This document shows positions 46,286-57,009 of a DNA stretch of 64,000 nucleotides, in pieces. A program made the translations under genes and the position numbers. The number at the start of each line of letters is the position of its first letter. Positions within the stretch are counted from its first letter, which is position 1. Below the pieces are notes generated by a model that did not search any database, was not told where the DNA came from, and saw only the letters and a list, made by a program, of their open reading frames with translations. The stretch comes from Paludibacteraceae bacterium (GTDB lineage: Bacteria; Bacteroidota; Bacteroidia; Bacteroidales; Paludibacteraceae), in assembly GCA_024401565.1 (NCBI GenBank), contig JAKSKU010000001.1, positions 50,253-114,252 on the forward strand. Reading direction: 5' to 3'.

Positions 46286-47398
46286 TTAAATCTCACCTAA
46301 AATTACACTTGCGATTCTGTCGGCCGAATCTTTCTGTGCCAATGCCAATGCCTGCTCTGATATTGATGCAAGCGACGCTTCATCGTTGACCAGACGTAAC
46401 GCCTCTGGCACAAGTTTTTCAACAGACTCCACATCCTTTATCATCACGGCAGCATTCTTTGTAGAAAGAGCCAAAGCATTCTTCGTCTGATGATCCTCGG
46501 CCACATTAGGAGAAGGCACCAGGATCGACGGTTTGCCAAGCAGGCAAAGTTCTGAAATAGAACTGGCTCCTGCTCTCGACACTACCAAGTCGGCCACTGC
46601 GTAGGCATAATCCATACGCGACACGAAATCAGTGCAGACCAAGTTTGGATTATTGCTCTTGTCAGCCTCCTTCTTCGCATTCTCAAAGTAGTACTTACCT
46701 GTCTGCCAGATCACCTGCACACCACTCTCCTTGATTGCCTCAAGTCCTGCGATTATACTGTTGTTGACCGTGCGTGCTCCAAGGCTTCCGCCGATCACAA
46801 GGATCGTCTTCTTTGAAGAATTAAGGCCAAAGAAATCGTATGCTTCTTGAGCACCCTTCTGCACATTCAAAAAATCCTGGCGAACAGGGTTTCCTGTCAA
46901 GATCAGCTTGTCGGCAGGGAAAAATCTCTCCATTCCATCGTATGCGACGCAGATTTTCTTCACACCTTTCGACAAGAACTTATTTGCCACTCCGGCATAT
47001 GAGTTCTGTTCCTGCAAGAATGTAGGGACACCAAGTTTGTTGGCCGCATACAATGTTGGGCAGCTAGCGTAACCGCCGACACCCACGACAGCATCCGGTT
47101 TAAACTCCTTGACAATGGATTTTGCCTTGAAATAGCTTTTTATAAAACGGTAGACAACCTTCACATTCTTAAGAATTGCAGAAGGAGAAAAACCTCTGAC
47201 GAGACCATTCACTTGCAATCCAATAATATTGTAGCCTGCTTTAGGCACACGCTCCATCTCCATACGACCTTCAGCTCCTACGAAAAGGAACTCTCCGTCT
47301 GGAAATCTTTTCTTTAACGCATTAGCAATAGAAATAGCTGGAAAGATGTGACCACCAGTACCTCCACCACTTATGATGAATCTCTTGCTTGCCGCCAT
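46286..47398 (-). CDS. murG: UDP-GlcNAc:lipid I N-acetylglucosaminyltransferase
   Basis: Makes lipid II at the inner face of the membrane. 370 residues of GT-B fold: GGGTGGHIFPA (~10-20) near the start, VGGYASCP near 106, LQEQNSYAG near 127, GGSLGARTVN near 202, and the donor-site SRAGASSISE-LCLLGKPSILVP with ED-HQTKNA near 275-310. All conserved residues are present. A 138-bp gap without an evident gene separates it from ftsW, the largest gap in the cluster besides the upstream leader. Confidence 0.96.
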   Translation of the reverse strand: MAASKRFIISGGGTGGHIFPAISIANALKKRFPDGEFLFVGAEGRMEMERVPKAGYNIIGLQVNGLVRGFSPSAILKNVKVVYRFIKSYFKAKSIVKEFKPDAVVGVGGYASCPTLYAANKLGVPTFLQEQNSYAGVANKFLSKGVKKICVAYDGMERFFPADKLILTGNPVRQDFLNVQKGAQEAYDFFGLNSSKKTILVIGGSLGARTVNNSIIAGLEAIKESGVQVIWQTGKYYFENAKKEADKSNNPNLVCTDFVSRMDYAYAVADLVVSRAGASSISELCLLGKPSILVPSPNVAEDHQTKNALALSTKNAAVMIKDVESVEKLVPEALRLVNDEASLASISEQALALAQKDSADRIASVILGEI

Positions 47399-47536
47399 TT
47401 TATTAAAAATAAAGTTCTTCTTTGTTTACCACCAAGCCGAAAACGCCGGTCTAATCAACACCACATACACAAATTGGCTACAGACACAACCACACAATAT
47501 TACAAAATCTGTAGCAAAAATCTTACGTCTACCCGA

Positions 47537-48793
47537 TTATTCAGCAGGTTCGACGACGATTTTCTTATTTTTTTTCTTCTCTTCCAATGATTTGGCATGA
47601 TCGCTGATCGCGAGGATCAATCCGAACAACACACAAGTCATTATCACCGAGGTTCCTCCTTTGCTGACCAATGGCAACGGCTGACCTGTCACGAAATCAC
47701 CTAAAGCGACACCTACGGCCATGTTGACCAACGCCTGGAATACGATCAGCAACGCGCATCCTAGCACAATCATCGCATACACAATATTCTCCGATTTAAT
47801 CGCGATGACGATCGACCTCCACAAGATACAAAGGTAACAAATAATTATTACAAAAAAAGCGACAACGCCTCCCTCTTCGATAATTATTGAAAAAATATAA
47901 TCAGAAAAAGCTTGGGGAAGACGTGAACGTTCGATTCCTCCAGCAACTCCCTTTCCTATAAAGTTACTGTTGGCCACGGCCATTTTGGCATGCGACACCT
48001 GATAATTGCCGTCGTTGACAACATACTTATCCTCTTTGTTTGTCTCCTTAACACTGTCGAAAGCTCTGACTCCTCTGGCCACCCACGTAGGTGAACGATG
48101 AAACACTCTCAATATAGGATTAGAGCTTTCCCTCAATTCCTTTGAAGTATGAGTGGCTCCGATAGCAACTACTCCCGTCACCAGAAGAAGTCCCAATCCA
48201 ACAATAGAGAAAATCGCCTTCCACTTGGCACCTCCTACAGAAAGAAGCACCAACGACACCACTGTCAGCAACATAAAACCAGAAGCATTCTCCAACCCTA
48301 TCGGGACTACGCTTAAAAGGAACACCAAAGCAAGGCATATCCATCCTTTCCTCGATGGCTCCAACGCATCGGAATTTCTAAAGGTTCCAATCCAGAAAGA
48401 TAAAAATATCACGTAGAACACTTTTATCAACTCCGACCATTGCACTCCCATGAATGTACGGCTGGCTCCATTGATGTGACTACCAAAAATCGGTGTCAGA
48501 ATAAGCATCACCCATGAAACTAAAGCTCCCAGTACGACTGCTATATACAGGTTGGAAGTGAACAATCGTTTGATGCCGACATTGGTTATCGCAGAAGTGA
48601 GAACAATTCCTCCCGCAACAAGAACAACATGTTTGTAGAACTGACTGTTATAGTCGCCATTACGAACAAGCGTATTGGCCTGCAATGAACTATAAACCTC
48701 CACAAAAGAAATCGCAACCAAAAATGCTATGATAATCCAGATGCCTCTGTCGCCCCGGAAAAACTTATTAAGTATTTGCTTGCGTTCTTCCAT
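47537..48793 (-). CDS. ftsW: SEDS peptidoglycan polymerase FtsW
   Basis: Lipid II polymerase of the septum, paired with FtsI. 418 residues, about ten membrane helices. Conserved parts include the loop with SDYIFSIIIEEGG near 293 and the late motif GDFVTGQPLPLVSKGGTS near 368-385. The periplasmic loop near residues 215-280 is fairly long. The tail (SLEEKKKNKKIVVEPAE) is strongly charged. Sits between murD and murG as in other dcw clusters. Confidence 0.94.
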   Translation of the reverse strand: MEERKQILNKFFRGDRGIWIIIAFLVAISFVEVYSSLQANTLVRNGDYNSQFYKHVVLVAGGIVLTSAITNVGIKRLFTSNLYIAVVLGALVSWVMLILTPIFGSHINGASRTFMGVQWSELIKVFYVIFLSFWIGTFRNSDALEPSRKGWICLALVFLLSVVPIGLENASGFMLLTVVSLVLLSVGGAKWKAIFSIVGLGLLLVTGVVAIGATHTSKELRESSNPILRVFHRSPTWVARGVRAFDSVKETNKEDKYVVNDGNYQVSHAKMAVANSNFIGKGVAGGIERSRLPQAFSDYIFSIIIEEGGVVAFFVIIICYLCILWRSIVIAIKSENIVYAMIVLGCALLIVFQALVNMAVGVALGDFVTGQPLPLVSKGGTSVIMTCVLFGLILAISDHAKSLEEKKKNKKIVVEPAE

Positions 48794-48794
48794 C

Positions 48795-50129
48795 TTACAA
48801 ACGTTTTACGCACTCCTTGAACTGCTGACCTCTATCCTCGTAGCTCTTGAACAAGTCGAAACTTGCGCAACATGGAGAAAGCAACACTGTGTCTCCCTTG
48901 TCAGCAAATGCGAAACACTTGTTGACAGCCTCTTCCATAGATGAAGCATCGGCAATATTCTCAACCTTGCCATCGAAGAACGCGTGAAGCTTTGTGTTGT
49001 CCACTCCAAGACAAACGATAGCCTTTACCTTCTCCTTAACCAAATCCTCTATCTCTGTATAGTCGTTACCCTTGTCCTTTCCTCCAAGAATCAAGACAAC
49101 AGGCGTGCGCATACACTGCAACGCATACCAACATGAGTTGACATTAGTAGCCTTTGAATCGTTGATGAACAACACGCTTCTTACCTTTGCCACTGGCTCA
49201 AGACGGTGCTCTACTCCGCTAAAGTCGCTGAATGCCTTGCGGATAGTGTCTTTCTTGATACCCTCAACTCCAGCTGCGATACCAGCCGCCATTGAATTGT
49301 AGGTGTTGTGCTGTCCCTTCAAAGCAAGTTTATTAATATCCATATCTATATAATTATTTTTTAAGTTGATTACTAATTGTTCATTTTCTAAATAGGCTGC
49401 CATATTCTCAATTGTCTGAATTGAGAACGGCATCATCTTTGCCTTTATATCGTATTTTTCAATCTCCTTTGTCACGACAGGATCCTCATTCCAATAGATG
49501 AATGTGTCGTTCTCTGTCATGTTCTGGATAATACGCATTTTGGAATCCACGTAGTTCTGGAACTTATACTCATAGCGGTCCAAATGGTCTGGAGTGATGT
49601 TTAGCAGAATAGCGATGTCTGCCTTGAAATCATACATTCCGTCTAGCTGGAAACTGCTGAGTTCTATGATGTAATAGTCGTGTGGATCGATTGCCACCTG
49701 ACGTGCCAAACTGAAACCGATGTTTCCTGCAAGAGAAGCGTCAAGACCTGCCTCCTTGAAGATGTAGTGCACAAGTGTAGTGGTTGTTGTCTTACCGTTG
49801 CTGCCTGTGATACAGATCATCTTCGACTTCGAGTAGCGTCCTGCAAACTCAATCTCAGAGATTATGTTTATGCCTTTCTCTCTCAACGCTTTGATGATCG
49901 GAGCCTTCTCCGGAATACCAGGACTCTTGATCACCTCGTCAGCGTTCAGAATCAGTTCCTCCGTATGCTGTCCCTGCTCCCAAGCGATATTATACTGGTT
50001 TAATTCAGCCACATACTTTTCTTTGATTGGCGACATGTCCGACACAAACACATCAAAGCCCTGCTTCTGTGCCAAGATTGCCGAACCTACACCACTCTCT
50101 CCTGCTCCTAAAACTACTATTCTTTTCAT
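48795..50129 (-). CDS. murD: UDP-N-acetylmuramoylalanine-D-glutamate ligase
   Basis: Adds D-glutamate to the stem peptide. 444 residues: N-terminal VLGAGESGVGSA (~5-16), ATP loop GSNGKTTTTT near 110, the NDSKATN motif near 306, ILGGKDKG near 330, and the late LLSPCCASFDLFKSYEDRG stretch typical of MurD. Its start shares one base with the mraY stop, so translation is coupled. Confidence 0.97.
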   Translation of the reverse strand: MKRIVVLGAGESGVGSAILAQKQGFDVFVSDMSPIKEKYVAELNQYNIAWEQGQHTEELILNADEVIKSPGIPEKAPIIKALREKGINIISEIEFAGRYSKSKMICITGSNGKTTTTTLVHYIFKEAGLDASLAGNIGFSLARQVAIDPHDYYIIELSSFQLDGMYDFKADIAILLNITPDHLDRYEYKFQNYVDSKMRIIQNMTENDTFIYWNEDPVVTKEIEKYDIKAKMMPFSIQTIENMAAYLENEQLVINLKNNYIDMDINKLALKGQHNTYNSMAAGIAAGVEGIKKDTIRKAFSDFSGVEHRLEPVAKVRSVLFINDSKATNVNSCWYALQCMRTPVVLILGGKDKGNDYTEIEDLVKEKVKAIVCLGVDNTKLHAFFDGKVENIADASSMEEAVNKCFAFADKGDTVLLSPCCASFDLFKSYEDRGQQFKECVKRL

Positions 50130-51337
50130 TATCTAACTTTTAAAGTTAAAACTGCGACTACAGCCAAAAGCAGACCTACGATCAAGAATCTGGCTACAAT
50201 CTTTGACTCTGGCATTCCTTTCTTCTGGAAATGATGATGCAATGGCGACATAAGGAAGATTCGACGGCCTTCTCCGTACTTCTTCTTTGTGTATTTGAAA
50301 TACGACACCTGAAGCATCACCGACAAATTCTCTGCGATAAACACGCCACACAAGATCGGAATCAACAACTCTTTACGGATGATCATCGCAATCGCTGCAA
50401 TCACTCCACCTAGCATCAGACTACCTGTATCGCCCATGAACACCTGTGCAGGGAATGAGTTGTACCATAGGAATCCAAGTGTGGCGCCTACAAAAGCACA
50501 CAAGTAGACTACCAGTTCCTCCGACTTAGGGATATACATGATGTTAAGGTAGCTTGCGAACTCTGTATGGCTCGACAAGTACGCCAGTATTCCTAACGCC
50601 ACTCCTATTATCATCGACGTTCCGACCGACAATCCATCCAGTCCGTCTGTCAGATTGGCTCCGTTGGAGATGAATGTCATCACGAAGATTGTCACCAATA
50701 CGAAGAACACCCATCCAAGATGTTGGGCATAGTCGCCAGCGAACTCAAAAATTGAAGCGTAGTCGAAATTATGATTCTTCACAAACGGAATAGTTGTCTG
50801 TGTCGACTTCACGTTCTCCTTCTTGTAGTTGACCACCTCAACATTCTCTTTGTTGACTGTCGAGTAATTTTCTCGGATCACCACGTCAGGGCTTAAATAA
50901 AGAGTCAAACCAAGGGCAAGACCGATAGCCACCTGACCAATGATCTTTACTCGTGGAGACATTCCCTCTTTATCTTTCTTGAACACTTTGATGTAGTCAT
51001 CAGCACCTCCTAGGAATCCTAGTCCAAGTGTGATTCCAAGCATCAGGATCATATAGATATTAGAAAGATTACCGAACAACAGACACGGTATTATAATTCC
51101 TCCAATAATGATCACTCCACCCATCGTAGGTGTGCCTTTCTTAGACATCTGTCCTTCAAGGTTCAAATCACGAATCGTCTCTCCGATCTGACGCAACTGC
51201 AAGTACTCGATCATCTTCTTTCCAAAAATGATCACGAAAAGCAACGCTCCGACAAACGCCAAAGCAGAACGGAATGTCACATAGTGAAACAATCCTGAGC
51301 CTGGGAATGTCAATCCATCAAACAAATAGTACAGCAT
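50129..51337 (-). CDS. mraY: Phospho-MurNAc-pentapeptide transferase MraY
   Basis: Makes lipid I from UDP-MurNAc-pentapeptide and undecaprenyl phosphate. 402 residues with about ten membrane helices. Motifs: KKGTPTMGGV (~65-74), FLGGADDYIK near 108, NGANLTDGLDGLS near 225, FMGDTGSLMLGG near 302 and MSPLHHHFQKKG near 365. The region at ~145-190 is a periplasmic insert longer than in E. coli, as in other Bacteroidota. Confidence 0.97.
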   Translation of the reverse strand: MLYYLFDGLTFPGSGLFHYVTFRSALAFVGALLFVIIFGKKMIEYLQLRQIGETIRDLNLEGQMSKKGTPTMGGVIIIGGIIIPCLLFGNLSNIYMILMLGITLGLGFLGGADDYIKVFKKDKEGMSPRVKIIGQVAIGLALGLTLYLSPDVVIRENYSTVNKENVEVVNYKKENVKSTQTTIPFVKNHNFDYASIFEFAGDYAQHLGWVFFVLVTIFVMTFISNGANLTDGLDGLSVGTSMIIGVALGILAYLSSHTEFASYLNIMYIPKSEELVVYLCAFVGATLGFLWYNSFPAQVFMGDTGSLMLGGVIAAIAMIIRKELLIPILCGVFIAENLSVMLQVSYFKYTKKKYGEGRRIFLMSPLHHHFQKKGMPESKIVARFLIVGLLLAVVAVLTLKVR

Positions 51338-51350
51338 AATCTCTCTATAT

Positions 51351-52802
51351 TTATCTTAAATATTTTCTAACTACCTCGTGATCATCAAAGTGGTGCTTTA
51401 CACCCTTTATGTCCTGATAATCCTCATGGCCCTTTCCTGCCACAAGAATCACATCACCCTTCTTTGCCATCGAACAAGCTGTCTTGATCGCCTGCTCACG
51501 ATCTGCATTCACGATCACGTTTCTCTGTTCATCCTCAGTAAGGCCGGCCAACATATCGTTGATGATATCCATGGGTTCCTCATTACGTGGGTTGTCGGAA
51601 GTGATCACCACTTTATCACTGTTGTCGACAGCCGATTTAGCCATGATCGGACGCTTACCTTTATCACGGTTACCTCCGCATCCCACAACTGTGATCAATT
51701 CAGAGTTCTTGCTCTTCACCTCGTTGATTGTAGAGATGACATTCTCCAAAGCGTCTGGAGTATGAGCGTAATCGACGATAGCACATACACTGCTCTCTTC
51801 TCCACGGATAGTCTCAAATCTGCCGTTGACCGGAGTCATCTTGCTTAAAGCAAGCAGCGTCTTATCCTGATCATTGCCAAGAAGGATACATGCAGAATAA
51901 ACAGCAAGCAGGTTTGACGCGTTGAATCGTCCGACAAACTGTGTCGAGACTTCTTTACCGTCAATATTAAGAAGCATTCCGTAGAAACTGTCTTCCACAA
52001 CCTTCGCCTTAAAATCAGCAAGAGAACGTACCGAATAACTCTTTCTCAAAGCCTTGCTGTTCTGGATCATCACGCTTCCGTTACGGTCGTCAGCGTTAGT
52101 AAGAGCAAACGCGTCAGATGGCAACGAATCAAAGAAAGACTTCTTAGCCTTGATATAATTGTCGAAAGTCTTGTGGTAGTCCAAATGGTCGCGAGTGATA
52201 TTTGTGAAAATACCTCCGACGAATTTCAAACCACTGATACGTTTCTGGTCGGCAGCATGTGAGCTGACCTCCATGAAAGCATATGTACACCCAGCGTCGA
52301 CCATCTCAGAAAGGAGTCTCTGAAGTGAGATCGGATCCGGAGTCGTATGAGTTGCTGGCACCGCTCTCTCGTCGATGTAGTTGCAGACTGTAGAAAGCAA
52401 ACCTGTCTTATGACCGAACTCTCTGTGCATCTTATAAAGCACAGTGGCGATAGTAGTCTTGCCATTTGTGCCAGTCACACCGACAAGCTTTAGTTTTGAC
52501 GATGGATTGCCATACCACTCAGAAGCCAAACAGCCAAGAGCTTCAGCCGAATCCTTCACCTGAATGTAAGCCACACCATCCTTAAGCTCAGATGGCAAAG
52601 TCTGAAGGACAATTGCCGTCGCTCCCTTTTCGATCGCAGACTGTATATATTCATGGCCATCGATAGAGTAGCCACATACGGCGACGAACAAAGAGCCAGC
52701 GTTCACCTGACGAGAATCCTGACAAATTGCAGAAATCTCAATATCTGTGTTGCCGACTATCTTTTCGCAGCCAATGCTATTTAATAAATCACGTAACTTC
52801 AT
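51351..52802 (-). CDS. murE: UDP-MurNAc-tripeptide ligase, probably meso-diaminopimelate-adding
   Basis: Adds the third stem residue. 483 residues: ATP loop [10 protein letters not shown] (~108-117), HTTPDP near 151, and SDNPRNEEP near 400. The DNPR form of that motif is the one associated with meso-diaminopimelate rather than lysine, so the wall is predicted to be mDAP-type, as expected for a Gram-negative. Lies 7 bp after ftsI. No murF is present in the cluster. Confidence 0.96.
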   Translation of the reverse strand: MKLRDLLNSIGCEKIVGNTDIEISAICQDSRQVNAGSLFVAVCGYSIDGHEYIQSAIEKGATAIVLQTLPSELKDGVAYIQVKDSAEALGCLASEWYGNPSSKLKLVGVTGTNGKTTIATVLYKMHREFGHKTGLLSTVCNYIDERAVPATHTTPDPISLQRLLSEMVDAGCTYAFMEVSSHAADQKRISGLKFVGGIFTNITRDHLDYHKTFDNYIKAKKSFFDSLPSDAFALTNADDRNGSVMIQNSKALRKSYSVRSLADFKAKVVEDSFYGMLLNIDGKEVSTQFVGRFNASNLLAVYSACILLGNDQDKTLLALSKMTPVNGRFETIRGEESSVCAIVDYAHTPDALENVISTINEVKSKNSELITVVGCGGNRDKGKRPIMAKSAVDNSDKVVITSDNPRNEEPMDIINDMLAGLTEDEQRNVIVNADREQAIKTACSMAKKGDVILVAGKGHEDYQDIKGVKHHFDDHEVVRKYLR

Positions 52803-52809
52803 AAGCCAA

Positions 52810-54927
52810 CTATCTTAACAAAATAGTAATCAATTTACCTTGTGCGGCAGATTCTCCTGGTGCAATCGACTGCTGCACGACCTCTCCTCTGCCCCGCATC
52901 TCAACTTTCAGTCCCAGGTTTTCCAGAAGGTAAAGTGCATCTTTAGCACCCATGCCTATCACGTTCGGAACAGAATGTTTCGCGATATTTTTCTTTTTTA
53001 CATCAACCACACTGTCTCTTGTCTCGACCGAGACCCACTCCTCATCCTCCATCTTGACCTTTGCATGACGGATCTTTAATTCATCAAGAAGGTACATGAC
53101 ATCTTTTTTATAGCCACCCTTCACTTTAGGAGCATAATGGTCGTCTTCACACATTGCCGTCTCACACTTCACCGGAGTCATTGCGTAGACGCGTTCTGCG
53201 ATAGTGCGGAATGCTTTGGAAGTAAGGTTGGTCGAGCAGATTGACTTCTGCTGCCAAGTCACAACCATACAAGTGTATTTTGGTTCGTCTGCCGGAAAAT
53301 ATCCCACAAACGACATCTGATAATCCTTTGGCACACCATTCTGGTAATGCAGTTGAGCAGTACCTGATTTTCCAGCCAAATCAAGGATATCCGATTTGCC
53401 GTACGTCTTACCGGTACCCTGATTGATCACATCCTTCAGGATAGTGCGTACCTTGCCAAGAGTATTGTTTGAACAAATCTGCGAGCAAAGCACCTCAGTA
53501 GAGAACGTTTTCTCAACACGACCGTTTCTGCGGATAGATTTGGCAAAAATCGGTTTTATCATCTTACCGTTGTTTGCGATAGCATTATAGAACGTAAGTG
53601 TGTAGATGGGAGGCACCTGTACACTGTAACCGATCGACATCCAAGGAAGATAAGTGTCGTCAAACACCACCGACTCATCCTTTGGAGAACGGATATTCGG
53701 ACGACCAGTGCCCGGAATATCGAGTTTCATAGGATCATTGAGCTTCATGGCATAAAGTTTTTCAACGAACTTGTCCTTGTTGCCGTTGAAATGCTCATAC
53801 ACTGGTTTTGAAATACCGATGTTGGAAGAGACGTGGACTGCCCTGGCAAGAGAGATGGTTCCGAAACCTTCACTTTTCCAGTCTTTCATCGGTTTTGTCC
53901 AGTTTTTTCCTTTCCACTCACCATCACCGGTCTCAATGACATATGAAGTGTCGACCTTTCCCGACTCAAGCAACGCGATCAACGACGCCACCTTAAACAC
54001 AGAGCCAGGCTCCGTCTGCATATTCACAGCATAATTACGGGTCTCCTGCAAAGACATCCCCGTACGAGTCAGGTTCGCAATTGCTCTCACCTCACCAGAA
54101 TGGACATCCATCACGATAGCGCAACCACTATCGGCAGTTGTAGCGTTCATCACCTCAGAAAGGGCCGACGACACCACGTCCTGCATGCGCATGTCAAGAG
54201 TAGAATAGACATCAGCACCGTTTAACGGCTCATCGACAGGGACCCAAGTCCATTTCTTACCATGAAACTCACGGACAGCGAAACCAGGCTCACCTTTCAA
54301 ATCTTTGTCGTAAAACATTTCCAGACCGCTGTTTCCCTTGTTGATATCCTTACGGAAACCTCCGATTGTACGGCCGCCAAGATTACCGAACGTCTTTTTT
54401 CGCTCCACACGACTCTCTGCATGAAAACCAGTCTTATTAGCTCGTTCTCTCCAGAAAGGGAATTGTTTTGCACGTTTATAGGCGCTATGCGAGACGTATG
54501 TATTCTCAAATATGAAGTAACGGCTTTTCGACTTCTTTGCCTTCAGCGCTTTTTCCTTGTAGTAAGCAGCATCATGTATGTTGCCATACAGACGAGCGAC
54601 ACAAATACACAAAGAGTCAATGTTCTTCATGAACAAATTGTCGTCGAATCCATCCGCCTTGAAATCCATGATAAGCTTGTGTTCCTCTACAGAGCTTGCC
54701 AAAAGGACTCCATCATAGGAATAGATATTTCCTCGTAACGGCTGAACTAAAGAGCTGTCGTTAGGATGCTCTTTCTTCAACACTTTTCGCCACTCCTCAC
54801 CTTCTTCTCCCAATGTAAGATCGTAGGCTCTTTTGCTGATCGCAAACACAAACAACAGGATAAATCCACAAGGCAAGATCATTCTGAACAGAATGGATTT
54901 TCTCATTTTGTCGTCAAACTTCGCCAT
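52810..54927 (-). CDS. ftsI: Septal penicillin-binding protein (FtsI/PBP3-like) with PASTA domain
   Basis: Class B transpeptidase that crosslinks septal peptidoglycan. 705 residues: membrane helix ~12-32, a dimerisation/pedestal domain, then the transpeptidase domain with the active Ser309 in SVFK, SSN near 380, and KSGTAQ near 530. A C-terminal PASTA domain (~645-705, [24 protein letters not shown]) follows; it is absent from E. coli FtsI but common in Bacteroidota. It starts 5 bp after the FtsL-like gene. Confidence 0.95.
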   Translation of the reverse strand: MAKFDDKMRKSILFRMILPCGFILLFVFAISKRAYDLTLGEEGEEWRKVLKKEHPNDSSLVQPLRGNIYSYDGVLLASSVEEHKLIMDFKADGFDDNLFMKNIDSLCICVARLYGNIHDAAYYKEKALKAKKSKSRYFIFENTYVSHSAYKRAKQFPFWRERANKTGFHAESRVERKKTFGNLGGRTIGGFRKDINKGNSGLEMFYDKDLKGEPGFAVREFHGKKWTWVPVDEPLNGADVYSTLDMRMQDVVSSALSEVMNATTADSGCAIVMDVHSGEVRAIANLTRTGMSLQETRNYAVNMQTEPGSVFKVASLIALLESGKVDTSYVIETGDGEWKGKNWTKPMKDWKSEGFGTISLARAVHVSSNIGISKPVYEHFNGNKDKFVEKLYAMKLNDPMKLDIPGTGRPNIRSPKDESVVFDDTYLPWMSIGYSVQVPPIYTLTFYNAIANNGKMIKPIFAKSIRRNGRVEKTFSTEVLCSQICSNNTLGKVRTILKDVINQGTGKTYGKSDILDLAGKSGTAQLHYQNGVPKDYQMSFVGYFPADEPKYTCMVVTWQQKSICSTNLTSKAFRTIAERVYAMTPVKCETAMCEDDHYAPKVKGGYKKDVMYLLDELKIRHAKVKMEDEEWVSVETRDSVVDVKKKNIAKHSVPNVIGMGAKDALYLLENLGLKVEMRGRGEVVQQSIAPGESAAQGKLITILLR

Positions 54928-54932
54928 AGCAC

Positions 54933-55259
54933 TTACTTTTTAATGATAAATGGTGGCAGAGTCGACTCCGCGATATCTATACCCTGATCTGAGATCAAAC
55001 GCTTCACATTACTCTGGCGGCTATGTTGCGACAATTCCGCATTTACTGTCAAAGCCTCATATTTAGCGTCTTCAAGAGCCTTCTTAAGTTTGACTATTTG
55101 CGCGAGCTGTTTATCGCATGCATAACGGTTCTCCACCATCAGAATGCAAAGAAGACCGATAAATACTATCAAAAGAATATTATTTGATAAGAAGTCTATC
55201 GAAAAAAAATACGAAAGTTTCCTTCGAAAAGATTTCAAGTTGACAAGTACATCGTTCAT
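54933..55259 (-). CDS. FtsL-like divisome protein
   Basis: 108 residues: cytoplasmic start, one membrane helix (~27-45) and a short coiled-coil-like helix (~50-85), the layout of FtsL. Sequence conservation with FtsL of Proteobacteria is not evident, but the position between rsmH and ftsI is the standard ftsL place. It would form a complex with FtsQ and a DivIC-like partner (not in the window). Overlaps rsmH by 4 bp. Confidence 0.85.
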   Translation of the reverse strand: MNDVLVNLKSFRRKLSYFFSIDFLSNNILLIVFIGLLCILMVENRYACDKQLAQIVKLKKALEDAKYEALTVNAELSQHSRQSNVKRLISDQGIDIAESTLPPFIIKK

Positions 55260-56176
55260 GCCTCCACCTCCTTTTCTGCCACACGCAATTTAGCGCTACG
55301 GCTCCTAGGATTACGCTGAATCTCATCCGCGTCAGGCACAATCGGTTTTCCATTTACCGGATTGAGCGAGCGAACAGTGTTTCCATAGAAATCTTTCTCT
55401 ATCTTTCCGTCGACGTTACCAGTCTTGAAGAAATTCTTCACAAGACGGTCTTCTAGAGAATGATACGTTAGGATTGCCACACGTCCATTGTCGCCAAGTA
55501 CCTTAGGAAGCTGAGAAAGCATCTTTTTAAGAGTTCCCATCTCATCGTTCACCTCGATACGGATAGCCTGGAAAAGTTTGGCAAGATCCTTCTTCTGACT
55601 GTCTTTGCCGATAAGCGGCTCTAGCAGCTCAACAAGTTGGAAAATTGTAGTGAGCGGAGCCTTCTGGCGGGCCTTCACGATAACAGAAGCCACCTTGCGG
55701 GCATTGTTCATCTCACCGTATAGATAGAATATATCGGCAAGACGCTGCTCATCATACTCATTCAATAGATTCTCTGCTGTAAACTTCGACTTACGGTTCA
55801 TTCTCATATCAAGAGGTCCGTCGAAACGGAATGAGAATCCACGTTCAGCCTCATCAAAATGGTGGAATGAGACGCCAAGGTCGGCAAGCACACCGTCTAC
55901 TTTCTCCACTCCATAATAAGCAAGGAAATTGCTTAGGTAGCAGAAGTTGGAACGACAGAAAGTAAGTCTGTCATCATCAGGGATGTTAGCAATTGCGTCG
56001 ACATCCTGATCGAAAGCGAAAAGTCGGCCATTTTTGCCAAGACGCGAGAGGATTTCACGTGAGTGACCGCCTCCACCGAACGTCAGGTCGACGTACACGC
56101 CATCACTCTTTATATCCAACCCCTCCATGCAAGGGATCAGCAAAGCCGGCGTATGATACACAATTTCATTTTCCAT
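55256..56176 (-). CDS. rsmH: 16S rRNA (cytosine-N4)-methyltransferase RsmH (MraW)
   Basis: Methylates C1402 of 16S rRNA in the decoding site. 306 residues. SAM-binding YVDLTFGGGGHSREIL near 27-42, the central VLADLGVSFHHFDEAERGFSFR near 97-118 and the late VAILTYHSLEDRLVKNFF near 230 identify it. Starts 19 bp after mraZ, in the usual second position of the dcw cluster. Confidence 0.97.
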   Translation of the reverse strand: MENEIVYHTPALLIPCMEGLDIKSDGVYVDLTFGGGGHSREILSRLGKNGRLFAFDQDVDAIANIPDDDRLTFCRSNFCYLSNFLAYYGVEKVDGVLADLGVSFHHFDEAERGFSFRFDGPLDMRMNRKSKFTAENLLNEYDEQRLADIFYLYGEMNNARKVASVIVKARQKAPLTTIFQLVELLEPLIGKDSQKKDLAKLFQAIRIEVNDEMGTLKKMLSQLPKVLGDNGRVAILTYHSLEDRLVKNFFKTGNVDGKIEKDFYGNTVRSLNPVNGKPIVPDADEIQRNPRSRSAKLRVAEKEVEA

Positions 56177-56195
56177 AACTATAGTTCTTTGTCGG

Positions 56196-56633
56196 TTATA
56201 TCATAATTTGTTCTAATGCCGCCTCAAGAGAAGCCTCGTCCATCATAGAAGCCTCGTAACGTTCTCTTGACCACAACTCAAGATTGTCTCCCACACCGGC
56301 AAACACAACATCAAGGTCGATACCAAGCTGCTCAAGATACTTCTTCTGAAGAAGGATACGGCCGTTAGAGTCTAGCTCTAGCTGCTCCGCCTTTGAAGTA
56401 TACGAACGGTAGATCGCCATGTGGTCTGCCTTCCAAAGGTTTAGACGCGATTTTAGCTGTTCACATTTGTTAGTCCACTCTGAAAGCGGAAACAATTGTG
56501 CGAAACCTTCTGCAGTCACACGCAACACCAACGCTGTCTCGCCACTCTGCTCTAGCAGGCGTCGAAACTGTGCAGGGACGAATACTCTGCCCTTGCCATC
56601 AAGTTTAGCGTCTATGTTACCTAAAAACTGCAT
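56196..56633 (-). CDS. mraZ: Transcriptional regulator/division protein MraZ
   Basis: Double AbrB-fold DNA-binding protein that controls the dcw operon, repressing it in E. coli. 145 residues: two SpoVT-AbrB-like halves, the first with DGKGRVFVPAQFRRLL (~12-27) and the second with LDSNGRILLQ near 87-96. First gene of the cluster. Candidate binding repeats (GTGGGG spaced 10 bp) lie at 56688-56703 upstream, as expected for autoregulation. Confidence 0.95.
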   Translation of the reverse strand: MQFLGNIDAKLDGKGRVFVPAQFRRLLEQSGETALVLRVTAEGFAQLFPLSEWTNKCEQLKSRLNLWKADHMAIYRSYTSKAEQLELDSNGRILLQKKYLEQLGIDLDVVFAGVGDNLELWSRERYEASMMDEASLEAALEQIMI

Positions 56634-56660
56634 TCTAACTAAATCTTAAGTTTTGGACTT

Positions 56661-56704
56661 CAAAATTACACAATTAATTTAAAAATTCCCCACTTTTCCC
56701 CACA
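56661..56704 (-). promoter_or_regulatory. dcw promoter with candidate MraZ boxes
   Basis: On the minus strand two GTGGGG units (56703-56698 and 56693-56688) are separated by AAAA, a 10-bp period that fits MraZ-type direct repeats (TGGG units with 10-bp period). A TAATTTTG box (56668-56661) matching TAnnTTTG lies just downstream, so MraZ would cover the -33 region. The ATG is 28 bp beyond the box. The 56634-57078 gap contains no gene: it holds this promoter, the second repeat pair, a terminator and palindromes. Confidence 0.65.
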
Positions 56705-56844
56705 TTATACTTTCAAACCGATAATCAACATCTTTTAAACAGGTTATCAACAATATTTTAACATTATTACGATATCCTGCACATACAACATAATCGACTA
56801 AAAAACAAACAATTACACACAATCAATCAAAATCAGCAACAAAT

Positions 56845-56860
56845 GTGGGGCAAAATGGGG
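56845..56860 (+). promoter_or_regulatory. Second GTGGGG/ATGGGG pair upstream of mraZ
   Basis: GTGGGG (56845-56850) and ATGGGG (56855-56860), again with a 10-bp period but on the plus strand, about 145 bp upstream of the first pair. Could be a distant MraZ site that allows looping, or chance. Confidence 0.35.
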
Positions 56861-56964
56861 CAGAAAATCATAAAATTGGAGAGACAAGAAGACAGGGGCT
56901 TAGATCTAGTTAATAACATTACAGGATAAAACGAAACACAAAAAACAACTAAAGATTAGGCACA

Positions 56965-56996
56965 AAAAAGAGGAAGAGCAAACCGCCCTTCCTCTG
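56965..56996 (-). terminator. Rho-independent terminator of GH5 copy A
   Basis: AGAGGAAG (56970-56977) pairs with CTTCCTCT (56989-56996), followed on the minus strand by a run of T. It lies ~80 bp past the GH5 stop. Confidence 0.8.
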
Positions 56997-57009
56997 TGGA
57001 TTCATTTTA

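Noticed and set aside
47399-47536. Possible small gene between ftsW and murG
   Set aside because: No frame with plausible start and composition; nothing recognisable on either strand.
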